Shown: one piece after another, positions 16,956-24,963 of the stretch
Layout of the letters: every line of letters starts with the position of its first letter
How positions within the stretch are numbered: the stretch's first letter is position 1
NCBI GenBank assembly: GCA_949292445.1
Contig: CASEZU010000127.1
Coordinates: 1-50,338, forward strand
Reading direction: 5' to 3'
Origin: an uncultured Spirochaetales bacterium
Lineage (GTDB): Bacteria > Spirochaetota > Spirochaetia > Sphaerochaetales > Sphaerochaetaceae
DNA length: 50,338 bases
Notes under the pieces: generated by a model
Told to the model about the DNA's origin: nothing
The model's database searches: none
What the model saw: only the letters and a program-made list of their open reading frames with translations
Translations under genes and position numbers: made by a program

Positions 16956-16986
16956 ATGAAAAACTATTGAGTAACTCCATAGTCAA
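16956..16986 (-). promoter_or_regulatory. MerR-type promoter and operator for the MATE gene
   Basis: Minus strand: TTGACT (16986-16981), a 19-base spacer, and TTTCAT (16961-16956). Inside the spacer is a dyad at 16963-16983: arms ACTATGGAGT and ACTCAATAGT around one base, 9 of 10 matching. A long 19-base spacer with a central dyad is the hallmark of MerR-activated promoters. Leader of about 12 bases with its ribosome site. Confidence 0.65.
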
Positions 16987-17039
16987 TATCCGCACATGAT
17001 ACGCATATTGATCATGAAAACAGGAAGAAGAAACTATTA

Positions 17040-17858
17040 ATGGACAGAAAGACGACACGATTCTATACAACGGGGGACTTTGCCGCGTTCTTCGGAATAA
17101 AGAGGGATACTCTTCTGTACTACGACAGGATAGGGCTGTTCTCTCCTGCAATCAGGGATCAGAACGGCTACCGCTATTACTCTGAGCAGCAGCTGAATGC
17201 AATGGAGACAATACTCATTCTCCGCAACATCGGAATACCGATAGATAAAATAAAGGAATGCTGCTCTGCCGACAGTCCAGAAAAACTTCTCTCATTGTTT
17301 CTCTCCGAGAAAGAAAACCTTGAGAAGAAAATAAGAAGCCTTGCAAAAATCCATGCAGCAGTGACATTTCTCACAGAACAGATAAATGATTCGATGGAGC
17401 ATGAAGATGAAAAGGTCGAGATACGCATCTTCGGCCGTGAAATGATAACCGAGAGCTTTGCTGACGATAACAGCCCGGAAATAACGGATGACGAGGAATG
17501 GAGAAAACTTTCAAAAGCCCTTTCCAAGGAAAGCGGCAGGGCTGACATGCTGAACCAGGGTGCCCGTATAAAGCTGGAGGATCTGAATAACGGACAATGC
17601 CTTCGCGTCTCGAGCATCTTCGTTCACAGCAGCCATGAAAGCAACTCTGAGATTCCTGCAGGGACGTATGCTGTGATCTATACATCGCGTCCCTATCCTG
17701 ACTTCGATATCGTCTATGCAAAACTCTTCGATGAAATAGCCAGACTGGGTTATAAGGCCGTATCAGATTCCTTTGAAGAGTACATACTCTGCGACATAAC
17801 CGAGAAAAGCATGGACTCATCAAGAACAAGGATACGGATAAGGATAGAAAGATCCTGA
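17040..17858 (+). CDS. MerR-family transcriptional regulator with effector domain
   Basis: 272 residues. The winged-helix DNA-binding domain covers about 1-80 (TTGDFAAFFGIKRDTLLYYDRIGLF, then RYYSEQQL), followed by a coiled-coil dimer helix (about 85-125) and a C-terminal domain of 150 residues that resembles the GyrI/BmrR-type ligand pocket (ending YILCDITE). This fits a BmrR-like regulator that senses a hydrophobic compound and twists the promoter of an efflux pump. The divergent MATE gene and the dyad between them support this. No typical ribosome site spacing (AGGAAG is about 13 bases upstream). Confidence 0.88.
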   Translation: MDRKTTRFYTTGDFAAFFGIKRDTLLYYDRIGLFSPAIRDQNGYRYYSEQQLNAMETILILRNIGIPIDKIKECCSADSPEKLLSLFLSEKENLEKKIRSLAKIHAAVTFLTEQINDSMEHEDEKVEIRIFGREMITESFADDNSPEITDDEEWRKLSKALSKESGRADMLNQGARIKLEDLNNGQCLRVSSIFVHSSHESNSEIPAGTYAVIYTSRPYPDFDIVYAKLFDEIARLGYKAVSDSFEEYILCDITEKSMDSSRTRIRIRIERS

Positions 17859-17865
17859 CATCAAA

Positions 17866-17896
17866 AAACCCGGGGCACCATCAGCACTCCGGGTTT
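17866..17896. terminator. bidirectional terminator
   Basis: Stem AAACCCGG / CCGGGTTT with a 15-base loop between the converging merR and rubrerythrin genes. Six A before it and TTT after it serve both directions. Confidence 0.65.
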
Positions 17897-17914
17897 CTCC
17901 ATGCCTTCGATCTA

Positions 17915-18454
17915 TCAGTAGTTCTGTCCTACCAGCTCGAAATATGCCTGCGGATGGTTGCAGACAGGGCACATGCCAGGAGCCTTCTTGCCGACGACGA
18001 TATGGCCGCAGTTCCTGCACTTCCAGATCATCTCACCGTCGCGTGAGAAAACAAGTCCCTCCTCGACGTTCTTGAGCAGAGCAAGATATCTTTCCTCGTG
18101 GTGCTTCTCAATAGCAGCAACACCTCTGAACTTTGCTGCGATCTCCTTGAAGCCCTCCTCCTCAGCTACCTTGGCGAACTCTGCGTACATATCTGTCCAC
18201 TCATAGTTCTCACCCTCTGCAGCAGCCTTGAGATTCTCCTGTGTGGACTTGATGTCACCACCCTCAAGATACTTGAACCAGAGCTTTGCATGCTCCTTCT
18301 CATTCTCTGCTGTCTCAAGGAAGATGGCAGCGATCTGCTCATAGCCTTCCTTCTTTGCCTTGGAAGCGAAGTAGGTATACTTGTTCCTTGCCTGGCTCTC
18401 GCCTGCAAATGCCGTCTGAAGATTCTTCTCAGTTCTTGATCCCTTCAGTTCCAT
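17915..18454 (-). CDS. rbr: rubrerythrin
   Basis: Cytoplasmic non-haem di-iron peroxidase that reduces hydrogen peroxide in anaerobes. 179 residues: a ferritin-like four-helix domain (about 1-140) with carboxylate/His iron ligands in [11 protein letters not shown] and IEKHHEERY, and a C-terminal rubredoxin domain with CRNCGH and CPVCNH holding one iron. Start ATG at 18454 (MELKGS) has GAAGGA upstream; longer frames are not family-like. It overlaps the perR 3' end by 26 bases, so it is the second gene of a perR-rbr operon and is expected to be derepressed by peroxide. Confidence 0.96.
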   Translation of the reverse strand: MELKGSRTEKNLQTAFAGESQARNKYTYFASKAKKEGYEQIAAIFLETAENEKEHAKLWFKYLEGGDIKSTQENLKAAAEGENYEWTDMYAEFAKVAEEEGFKEIAAKFRGVAAIEKHHEERYLALLKNVEEGLVFSRDGEMIWKCRNCGHIVVGKKAPGMCPVCNHPQAYFELVGQNY

Positions 18455-18851
18455 TTTCCTTCTCCTTCTCTCTGCATTCATTGCAGATACCTTCAAATAT
18501 AAGCTCATAGGAGGTGATGATAAAACCATCTTCCATCGGTTCAGCTTCACCAACAGCTATCTTATCATAAGATAACAGGATATCCACAACCTTTCCACAT
18601 TTCATGCAATAACCGTGGCAATGCCTTTCGGTTCTGTGATCATATCTGACCTCCCCCCTGCCGAAGGACTCAACACGTCCTATCTTGCCCTCATCGGCAA
18701 GAAGCGAGAGATTTCTGTAGACAGTTGCTTTTGATATGGTGCTGTGTTCGGATGATATGACTCTGTAGATGTCGTCAGCACTCGGATGCCCGGGATACGA
18801 CATCACTGCTTCATATGTGAGCTCCTTCTGCATCGTATTCCGTCTTTCCAT
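18429..18851 (-). CDS. perR: Fur-family peroxide regulator (PerR-like)
   Basis: 140-residue metal-dependent repressor. Winged helix (about 15-75, with [18 protein letters not shown] as recognition region), then the metal/dimer domain with [10 protein letters not shown] and a second CxxC (CNEC) that form the structural zinc site. PerR versus Fur cannot be decided by motif alone, but the downstream rubrerythrin points to peroxide sensing. I chose the ATG at 18851, with AAGGA seven bases upstream; the frame is open to 18911, but that stretch is the promoter. A near-perfect Fur-type box covers its own promoter, so it is autoregulated. Confidence 0.9.
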   Translation of the reverse strand: MERRNTMQKELTYEAVMSYPGHPSADDIYRVISSEHSTISKATVYRNLSLLADEGKIGRVESFGRGEVRYDHRTERHCHGYCMKCGKVVDILLSYDKIAVGEAEPMEDGFIITSYELIFEGICNECREKEKENGTEGIKN

Positions 18852-18862
18852 AGCATCATCCT

Positions 18863-18883
18863 TATTGATATTAATTATCAATA
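18863..18883. promoter_or_regulatory. Fur/PerR operator
   Basis: Perfect inverted repeat TATTGATA / TATCAATA with a 5-base centre. The core differs at one base from the Fur-family 7-1-7 consensus TGATAATnATTATCA. It covers the predicted start of transcription (about 18876) of perR-rbr. Confidence 0.75.
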
Positions 18884-18911
18884 GATTATCATTATTGAAA
18901 TTTCTGGTCAA
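18883..18911 (-). promoter_or_regulatory. perR-rbr promoter
   Basis: Minus strand TTGACC, 17-base spacer, TAATCT; the -10 end abuts the Fur-type operator. Confidence 0.55.
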
Positions 18912-18922
18912 TAAGAAGTATC

Positions 18923-18965
18923 AAAAAGAAAACAGCTGCCAAAGACATCTGATCTCCGGCAGCTG
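18923..18965 (-). terminator. terminator of rpmH-rnpA-yidC-jag
   Basis: Perfect 8-bp stem CAGCTGCC / GGCAGCTG with a 17-base loop, followed on the minus strand by TTTTCTTTTT. It lies about 20 bases after the jag stop. Confidence 0.8.
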
Positions 18966-18984
18966 CATTGCTTTCAGGCAAATC

Positions 18985-19695
18985 TCATTTCTTGGGGAGA
19001 ATCCTCACCTGCTTGTACAGGCCCTCACCCTCACTTTTTGTCTCAACGCCATCAAAATCGTTGAGGGCTGTATGAACAAGACGCCTCTCGAACGGATTCA
19101 TCGGATCAAGAAGCCTTGAACGGCCTGATCTTCTTACCTCCGCAGCAGTCCTGTATGCGGTACGTATGATCTGTTCCTCATGCCTTACCCTGTAATTCTC
19201 GCTGTCGATGACAACCTTTATGTCCGGATCAAGATTGCCGGCATAAACATTGGTGATGAGCTGTATGGCATCGAGATTCTTTCCCTTGCGCCCGATAATG
19301 ATAGATGAGTCGTCGCTCTCAATACTTATTCCGATCTTTGAATCGCGGCGGAAAGATATTGATGCCTTTCCTGTATATCCCATCTTGGCAATCAGCGTAT
19401 CGAGAAATTCGAGTATCTTCCGCTCATTATCATTCTGAGGCTCAGGATTGCGGTCCTCCTTGACCTCTGGGCTGGAAGTGACGGAAACAGTATCCTCTTC
19501 ATAATCATCAGATACCTCATCATTTCCGGCATTCTCACCGTAATAGACCCTTATCCTGACGCTGCCTTTCCTGAAAAGGCTCTTCTTCTCCTTCTCAAGT
19601 ATCTCAACATCGAACTGGTCACGGTCGAGACCGAGTTCCCTGATGGCCTTATCTATGGCTTCCTGTTCGGTTCTTCCTTCATAGTCCTTCTGCAT
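18985..19695 (-). CDS. jag: Jag/KhpB RNA-binding protein
   Basis: SpoIIIJ-associated protein, an RNA-binding protein normally encoded beside yidC. 236 residues in the standard three parts: Jag-N domain (about 1-52, GRTEQEAIDKAIRELG), an acidic low-complexity linker (about 55-90), a KH domain with IIIGRKGKNLDAIQ near 130, and a C-terminal R3H domain with NPFERRLVHTAL near 205. The gene begins four bases after the yidC stop, with GGAGA about ten bases before the start, so it is in the same operon. Its exact RNA targets are unknown. Confidence 0.95.
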   Translation of the reverse strand: MQKDYEGRTEQEAIDKAIRELGLDRDQFDVEILEKEKKSLFRKGSVRIRVYYGENAGNDEVSDDYEEDTVSVTSSPEVKEDRNPEPQNDNERKILEFLDTLIAKMGYTGKASISFRRDSKIGISIESDDSSIIIGRKGKNLDAIQLITNVYAGNLDPDIKVVIDSENYRVRHEEQIIRTAYRTAAEVRRSGRSRLLDPMNPFERRLVHTALNDFDGVETKSEGEGLYKQVRILPKK

Positions 19696-19699
19696 TTAT

Positions 19700-21487
19700 T
19701 TACTTTCTCCTGTTCTTTCTCTTTGCTTCTTTCTTTGCGAGCTTCTCAGCATCGCGCTCTGCAATCTCCTCTGCATATACGTTCTTCTTCTTTCTGTTGA
19801 CAAACACCTGCTGACCGATGGATATGACGTTCACCGTCGACCAGTAGAGAAGAAGTCCTGACGGAGCATTGTACATGACAAAGAAGAATATGATAGGCAT
19901 TCCGTAAGTCATGAACTTCATCATTCCTGCCTGTGATCCGGCAGCTGCCTGCGATCCTGTCTGCGTTATCTTCATTGAGAAGATCATTGAGATCGTATAG
20001 AGAATCGGCAGAAGATGGATCTGGCTTCCGAGAAGCGGTATGCCGAACGGAAGCGTGAAGATCGTATCAGGGATCGAGAGATCCGGTATCCAGCCCGGAA
20101 TGAACATAGAACCACGGAGGTCGAAATTGGTATTGAGAAGTCCATAGAGCGCTATGAAAATTGGGAACTGGATGAGCATCGGAAGACATGATCCCATAGG
20201 ATTGATCTTCTCTTCCTTGTAGAGTTTTGCCATGGCGGCATTCTGTGCCTCCGGATCATCAGGATATTTTTCCTTTATCTCGTTGATCTTCGGAGTGAGG
20301 GCACTCATCTTGGCTGTTGAATCGAGGCCTTTCTTCGCAAGCGGCTGAAGAAGCAGCTTGATGAGGATTGTGAGAAGAATGATGGCAACACCGTAGTTGG
20401 GGATCAGCTTGTAGAAAAGCTGCAGAATCCAGTTGAGGATGCTCTCAAGCCATGAAAGCCAGCTTCCGTCAATTATCTCAGTAAGCTCATGTCCCTCGAT
20501 GCGGAATATATTGTCCTGTGCCGTATCATAAAGAGAGAGGCTGCTCTTAACTTTCGGTCCAGCATAGAACGAGTACATATCCTTTATGCTGGACTCGCCT
20601 GTGGCACTGCGTGAGAGATAAATGGTGTCCTCCTGAGGTACTCCGCTCTCATTTGCAGTCTGTACAGCCATTCCAGAGGATATCGTTATATCATCTCCAG
20701 GTATGAGCATGAATGTGAAGTACTTACCTGACAGGGCCATCCAGTCTATTGTCTTCTCATCATCGGAAACAAACACTCCATCGCTGAATCTTGCATCACT
20801 CCTGCCCTTGCCATCATAGCGGATGGATACCCTTCTGTAGTCATAGTTGTTTGACATTGACTGGAAAGACGGGCCTATCTGGGGGCCGACTGAAAGTGTG
20901 TACATATCGGATGAGACATTCAGCGGTACAGGTGATCCGTCAGGCGTGCTTATTCCGACATAGAGCTGAATCATGTACTCTTCATTATCAGGGATGGCGA
21001 ACTGCTTGTTGATAGTGAACGGTTTTCCGTCATCAGTCACGAAATCCCTTGTGAAGGATACAATATTGAGGCCGTTGGAATTCACGCTTTCACTATGGCT
21101 GAAGACAGCATCAATCGGGTTGGATCTGTCATCTCCGACATAAAGCATGAATGCATTCTCATCATCGGCATCTTTGAAAAGAAGCTCAACCGGGGATCCG
21201 TTATCCATATGGTTGGCCAGTTTGATTGATGAAACCGAACCTCCGCGGGGATCGAATGTGATTATATACTCCCCTGCCGATACCTCGAATGGCGATGAAT
21301 CAGGGTCCTCGCCAACTGCTTCTATCCTGCTGCCGGATGCCGTAGGAAGTGTCTGATCAATAGCCTCAGCTACAGCAGCTTCTTCCATCAAAGGCATCTC
21401 AGGCGGGAAGAAAACAGTCTGGATACCCATTCCGACCGTAATGACAATAACGGACAGAACTATTGCAATGATGGTATTCCTATCCAT
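19700..21487 (-). CDS. yidC: membrane protein insertase YidC
   Basis: Inserts proteins into the inner membrane, alone or with SecYEG. 595 residues, the long Gram-negative form: first helix at the N-terminus (NTIIAIVLSVIVITVGMG), a periplasmic beta domain (about 40-340), then the five-helix Oxa1 core from about 365 with the conserved positive groove region and the hydrophobic ...GSCLPMLIQFPIFIALYG stretch. Ends in a strongly basic tail rich in KKEAKRKNRRK that could touch the ribosome. AAGGAGA precedes the ATG. Follows rnpA by about 80 bases. Confidence 0.97.
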   Translation of the reverse strand: MDRNTIIAIVLSVIVITVGMGIQTVFFPPEMPLMEEAAVAEAIDQTLPTASGSRIEAVGEDPDSSPFEVSAGEYIITFDPRGGSVSSIKLANHMDNGSPVELLFKDADDENAFMLYVGDDRSNPIDAVFSHSESVNSNGLNIVSFTRDFVTDDGKPFTINKQFAIPDNEEYMIQLYVGISTPDGSPVPLNVSSDMYTLSVGPQIGPSFQSMSNNYDYRRVSIRYDGKGRSDARFSDGVFVSDDEKTIDWMALSGKYFTFMLIPGDDITISSGMAVQTANESGVPQEDTIYLSRSATGESSIKDMYSFYAGPKVKSSLSLYDTAQDNIFRIEGHELTEIIDGSWLSWLESILNWILQLFYKLIPNYGVAIILLTILIKLLLQPLAKKGLDSTAKMSALTPKINEIKEKYPDDPEAQNAAMAKLYKEEKINPMGSCLPMLIQFPIFIALYGLLNTNFDLRGSMFIPGWIPDLSIPDTIFTLPFGIPLLGSQIHLLPILYTISMIFSMKITQTGSQAAAGSQAGMMKFMTYGMPIIFFFVMYNAPSGLLLYWSTVNVISIGQQVFVNRKKKNVYAEEIAERDAEKLAKKEAKRKNRRK

Positions 21488-21568
21488 CTTTTCTCCTTGA
21501 ACGATGGGAAGACTATGTATCCGTAAGCTGGAATAGGAACTCTCTGCTGATGAGAATGAATCGGGAAC

Positions 21569-21931
21569 TTATTTCCGCCCAGTCCTGTCCAGAAGCTCAA
21601 TGAAGCCGGACTCAAGCAAGGAAAAGGTGGAAACCTTACCAGGATACAGGAGGAGAACATAATCGTGCCCCTCATCTTCCACAGGATTCTCTGAGCTTAT
21701 CCTCCCTTTGTAATTCCGGAAGACCTCCTTTGCCCTGCGGCGCGCCTTGTTGCGTTCGACTGCAGTGCCGAAATGCTTGGCCGGAATGACTATTATGCGA
21801 TCAAAACCCAGATTGTTATTAAGACTGATTAATCGCATTCCCATGCAAGATACAGAATGTCCCTGCCTGAAAATGCGATTGATTTCCTCTTTCTTCCTGA
21901 TGATTTCTGTCTTAGTAAGGCTTCTTCTCAT
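21569..21931 (-). CDS. rnpA: ribonuclease P protein component
   Basis: Protein subunit of RNase P, which cuts the 5' leader from tRNA precursors together with the M1 RNA. 120 residues from the ATG at 21931 (MRRSLTKTE). The basic RNA-binding motif [13 protein letters not shown] is near residue 64. The start lies inside rpmH (20-base overlap) with no clear ribosome site, so translation is probably coupled to L34. An earlier start at 22012 would duplicate the rpmH coding region and is rejected. Confidence 0.93.
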   Translation of the reverse strand: MRRSLTKTEIIRKKEEINRIFRQGHSVSCMGMRLISLNNNLGFDRIIVIPAKHFGTAVERNKARRRAKEVFRNYKGRISSENPVEDEGHDYVLLLYPGKVSTFSLLESGFIELLDRTGRK

Positions 21932-22079
21932 CGCTGGCTGTGAGGCTGTGTCTGCCCTTAGCTCTGCGGCGAGCGAGCACAAGACGTCCACCCTTTGTGG
22001 CCATTCTTGCACGGAAACCGAACTTCCTTGTCCTCTTCATCTTGCTGGGATGATAGGTTCTCTTTCCTTTGTTACTCAT
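21912..22079 (-). CDS. rpmH: 50S ribosomal protein L34
   Basis: 55-residue basic protein of the large ribosomal subunit, too short for a usual ORF cutoff. Translation begins [13 protein letters not shown] and contains the L34 signature [12 protein letters not shown] and the basic LARRRAKGR. It carries three or four extra residues before KRTY and a longer tail ([11 protein letters not shown]) than the usual 44-46. The tail region overlaps the rnpA start. GGAG is about nine bases before the ATG. First gene of the rpmH-rnpA-yidC-jag operon. Confidence 0.95.
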   Translation of the reverse strand: MSNKGKRTYHPSKMKRTRKFGFRARMATKGGRLVLARRRAKGRHSLTASDEKKPY

Positions 22080-22152
22080 TTGATATACTCCAAATCCATC
22101 GCCCTAAAGCGGTTAATATCAGATTATGGCTGCTTTTACACCCGATTATGTG

Positions 22153-22181
22153 ATTCTAGCAAACACCGCATCACAGGTCAA
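22153..22181 (-). promoter_or_regulatory. rpmH operon promoter
   Basis: Minus strand: TTGACC (22181-22176), exactly 17 bases, TAGAAT (22158-22153). Leader of about 67 bases to the rpmH ATG. Confidence 0.7.
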
Positions 22182-22210
22182 CCCATATTATTCCTATACT
22201 ACATTGAACA

Positions 22211-22561
22211 TCAGTTCATCCTTATGATCTTCAGATCATCCGCAAATACTCCCGGAAAATTCTTATTGAAGTCAGATATTATCCTCTTTTTCTCAAGCAT
22301 CACCCTGGTTCTTGAAGAGGATCCCTTTGCATATATGCATATTACAGTTCCATCCATTTTCGCAAAAGATGTCACACGTCTGAGATTAGGTCCGGCAATC
22401 AGCGGCCATTTTCTATGATAGCTGAGCTCAGGAGAAACAGTTTTATCGACATACTCCCTTACAAGATCCTTTATATCCTTAACTTCTATCAAGGCTGAAT
22501 TCTCCTTCTGTGACAGTATATGATAAAGCATCTTCGCGTCTTGCAGAGAAATAGCTCTCAT
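22211..22561 (-). CDS. DUF721 (DciA-like) protein
   Basis: 116 residues from the ATG at 22561 (MRAISLQDAK). Belongs to the small DUF721 proteins found next to recF and gyrB; some members (DciA) load or regulate the replicative helicase. The visible core is W-x-LIAGPNL with a following beta strand KMDGTVICIYAKG and a final ....LEKKRIISDFN helix. It overlaps recF by 83 bases and has no ribosome site, so it depends on recF translation. An alternative ATG at 22531 would cut the overlap to 53 bases. DciA function here is inference from family and location. Confidence 0.8.
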   Translation of the reverse strand: MRAISLQDAKMLYHILSQKENSALIEVKDIKDLVREYVDKTVSPELSYHRKWPLIAGPNLRRVTSFAKMDGTVICIYAKGSSSRTRVMLEKKRIISDFNKNFPGVFADDLKIIRMN

Positions 22562-23567
22562 TGGGAAGAAAAGTGTAGAATGCCTGGGAGTATGATGGAA
22601 GGGATTCAAGGACCAGGCCTCTTTTCCTGCCGTCGAGCTCTAGAAGCACATCGTCAATTAAGAGCATCGGGTTGTTTCCTGTCTTTTCCGAGAAATAGCG
22701 TGCCTCTGCAATGCGGAACAGAATTGATGCCAGCCTTATCTGTCCTGTAGATCCTATCGACGAGAAAGGAATATTGCCGCACATTACCGTAAAACGGTCA
22801 CGATGAGGTCCGCTCGTGGTCGTGGACAGAATCATGTCACGTTCTGTATTTTCCTCCAGGTAAGCTGTTATCTCATCTGTATTTTCCATTGCCCCCCATG
22901 ACGGCTGATACCTTACCGTTATGTTCATGTCAGTTCCGGATATTTTTCTGAAAAGCTCTGGAAATATTGAATTGAATCCATAAACAGCTTCAGCTCTCTC
23001 CTTCATGATCTCAAGCCCGAATGATGCGAGCCTTGAATCATAAAGCCCCGCAATAGCTCTGTTTCCCTGTTTCACAGCAGCATTCCGCTGCATCAGTATG
23101 CCTCTATATGATCTGAGAGAATCGAAGAAAAACGGTGAATAGAGACTCATCATCTGGTCGAAGAACTTTCTTCTGTGTTCAGGCTCTCCTTTGACAAACA
23201 TTATGTCATCGTGAGAGAAAACGATGCATGGAAAGCTGTATATAAGACTGCGTCTGTCAGTTATTTCCTTTCCATCTATGGATATTTTCCTTCTGTTATC
23301 GAAAAAGGATATATTGATTCTCTCTTTTATTCCCCTTCCATCGATGCACACTGCGGATAATGAGAATCCTTCGCTTCCATGTTTTACGGCTTCTTTAAGA
23401 TGGCTTGTCCTGAAAGATGATCCGTAACATATTAGATAAATTGACTCGAGAAAATTGGTTTTTCCCTGGCCGTTTATTCCGGTAAGAACAATATCCTCTG
23501 CATCTATGTCTATATCAGCAGAGGATATGTTTCTGAAATTGCTTATGGACAGAGACTCAAATCTCAT
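22479..23567 (-). CDS. recF: DNA replication and repair protein RecF
   Basis: SMC-like ABC ATPase that helps RecOR load RecA at gaps. 362 residues, normal length. N-terminal Walker A is GINGQGKTNFLE near residue 34, the signature region is SIGSTGQIRLASILF near 275, and Walker B is MLLIDDVLLELD near 305. Its ATG overlaps the dnaN stop (ATGA, four bases). The 3' end runs 83 bases into DUF721. Part of the dnaA-dnaN-recF-DUF721 block on the minus strand. Confidence 0.96.
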   Translation of the reverse strand: MRFESLSISNFRNISSADIDIDAEDIVLTGINGQGKTNFLESIYLICYGSSFRTSHLKEAVKHGSEGFSLSAVCIDGRGIKERINISFFDNRRKISIDGKEITDRRSLIYSFPCIVFSHDDIMFVKGEPEHRRKFFDQMMSLYSPFFFDSLRSYRGILMQRNAAVKQGNRAIAGLYDSRLASFGLEIMKERAEAVYGFNSIFPELFRKISGTDMNITVRYQPSWGAMENTDEITAYLEENTERDMILSTTTSGPHRDRFTVMCGNIPFSSIGSTGQIRLASILFRIAEARYFSEKTGNNPMLLIDDVLLELDGRKRGLVLESLPSYSQAFYTFLPNESYFSARREDALSYTVTEGEFSLDRS

Positions 23568-24673
23568 TGTATCTGCATCGGCATGAGTACAAACAGATAG
23601 TCCTTTTCCGGTTCAGAAGTGAAAATCATCGCGGAAGAGGGTTTCGTGAACATAATCTTCATGAATTCAGAATCTATCTTCTTTATTGGAGTGAGCAGAA
23701 GCTGACAGTTGAAGGATATTCTTACATCAGGTCCTGAATAAGATGCGGGAATTGACTGCTTGCTCTCTCCGAAATCAGTATTTTCACTTGAAAGTGTCAC
23801 TTTACCTTCCGTGAGATCAAGGAAAATTCTCTTTGACTTGCTCTCAACAAGAATGGAAATCAGGGAAATGGCTTTCTCCGCATCTGCCTTTTTTATGAGA
23901 CATGAATTCTCAAGATTTCTGGGAATCACTTTCTCATATGCCGGATAAGGGCCCTGAATAAGAGATGAGTATATGCTTCTGTTTCCTATTTCAGCAAAGA
24001 TATAACCTTCTTTCACTCCTACAGATAGAAGTCCTTCTCCGCTACCTATCGATCTCATGAGTGAAAGGAATTTGGTAGGGATGATAGCTGGAATGAAATC
24101 AGGAATATTCTGCTCAAAATGTCTGCATACATGGGCAAGCCTCTTGCCATCTGTAGCTACCATGACAAGATCATCACCTTTTTTCTCCATGTAGACACCT
24201 GTGAGGAAATGTCTTGAATCTTCATCAGCCACAGCAAAGGAGGTTTTGTCGATCATGTCGAAGAAGTCCCTCTGTGTCAGAGAGAAATAAAGTGACTCAT
24301 CTATTTCTGTCAGTTCCGGGAATTTAGATGCTTCAATTGTCTTTACATTGATAATGAAGGAATCGCTTCCGTCCGATGGTTTTATGACAAGGTTTCCGCT
24401 TTCTTCAGAAACTTCTATCTCCGTATCAGTTATGTTCTTCAGCAGCTGCGACAGCTTTTCACAGTATACAGTCGTTGCTCCCGGCACCAGCACTGATACA
24501 GGAATCGCGGATGTGAATCCCATTTTCTGATCGGTTGCCTTTACTGTCAGTGAATCATTGTTCGCTTCAAGAAGCACGTTGCTTGATATTGAAAGAGAAT
24601 TCTTCGAGCTTGAAAAGCTGTTCGCAAGCTCTATTTCTGCTCTGAGAACGCTGGACTGGCATATGAATTTCAC
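23564..24673 (-). CDS. dnaN: DNA polymerase III beta sliding clamp
   Basis: Ring-shaped dimeric clamp that tethers the polymerase. 369 residues in three similar domains, ending in the conserved tail YLFVLMPMQIQ. I chose the GTG at 24673 (VKFICQSSVLRAEI), because AAAGGAG lies eight bases before it; the upstream GTG at 24682 overlaps that ribosome site. Separated from dnaA by about 290 bases that hold DnaA-box cluster B. The downstream recF overlaps by four bases. Confidence 0.96.
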   Translation of the reverse strand: MKFICQSSVLRAEIELANSFSSSKNSLSISSNVLLEANNDSLTVKATDQKMGFTSAIPVSVLVPGATTVYCEKLSQLLKNITDTEIEVSEESGNLVIKPSDGSDSFIINVKTIEASKFPELTEIDESLYFSLTQRDFFDMIDKTSFAVADEDSRHFLTGVYMEKKGDDLVMVATDGKRLAHVCRHFEQNIPDFIPAIIPTKFLSLMRSIGSGEGLLSVGVKEGYIFAEIGNRSIYSSLIQGPYPAYEKVIPRNLENSCLIKKADAEKAISLISILVESKSKRIFLDLTEGKVTLSSENTDFGESKQSIPASYSGPDVRISFNCQLLLTPIKKIDSEFMKIMFTKPSSAMIFTSEPEKDYLFVLMPMQIQ

Positions 24674-24746
24674 AGAAGTCACTCCTTTATTGTTTATTAA
24701 TATATCATAAAACTCGATGCAGTAATAATAGTAAGGGCTGAGGAAA

Positions 24747-24959
24747 TGTGGAAAACTATATTTATAGTATTATGATGCAAAAAATTAGATTGTGGATAAA
24801 TATGTGGAAAAACCTCTTTTCATTTCACATTTTTCCACCGTTTAAGGCAAAAAGAAAAACGGGCTGTGGAAAACCCGTTTTCTTTTCACAATTTTTCCAG
24901 ATGCATCCCACAGGATATCCACTGCTTTTCCACAGGGTTTTTCCACCGGCTGTGGAAAA
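24747..24959. other. DnaA-box cluster B between dnaA and dnaN, probable oriC
   Basis: Exact boxes: TTATCCACA at 24791-24799 (reverse) and TTTTCCACA at 24747, 24803, 24865, 24951 (reverse) and 24926 (forward), each nine bases; 8/9 matches at 24831 and 24939. The boxes at 24791 and 24803 are 12 bases apart. The side toward dnaN (24690-24790) is very AT-rich and could unwind. Location between dnaA and dnaN and the nearby flip of gene direction make this the best candidate origin; activity is inference. Confidence 0.8.
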
Positions 24960-24963
24960 CTCA

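Noticed and set aside
18570..18600. Two DnaA-box-like 8/9 matches inside perR
   Set aside because: Single weak matches within a coding region are expected by chance and are not clustered.
21932..22012. Longer rnpA start at 22012
   Set aside because: The extension is out-of-frame rpmH sequence; RnpA homologues start near MRRSLTK.
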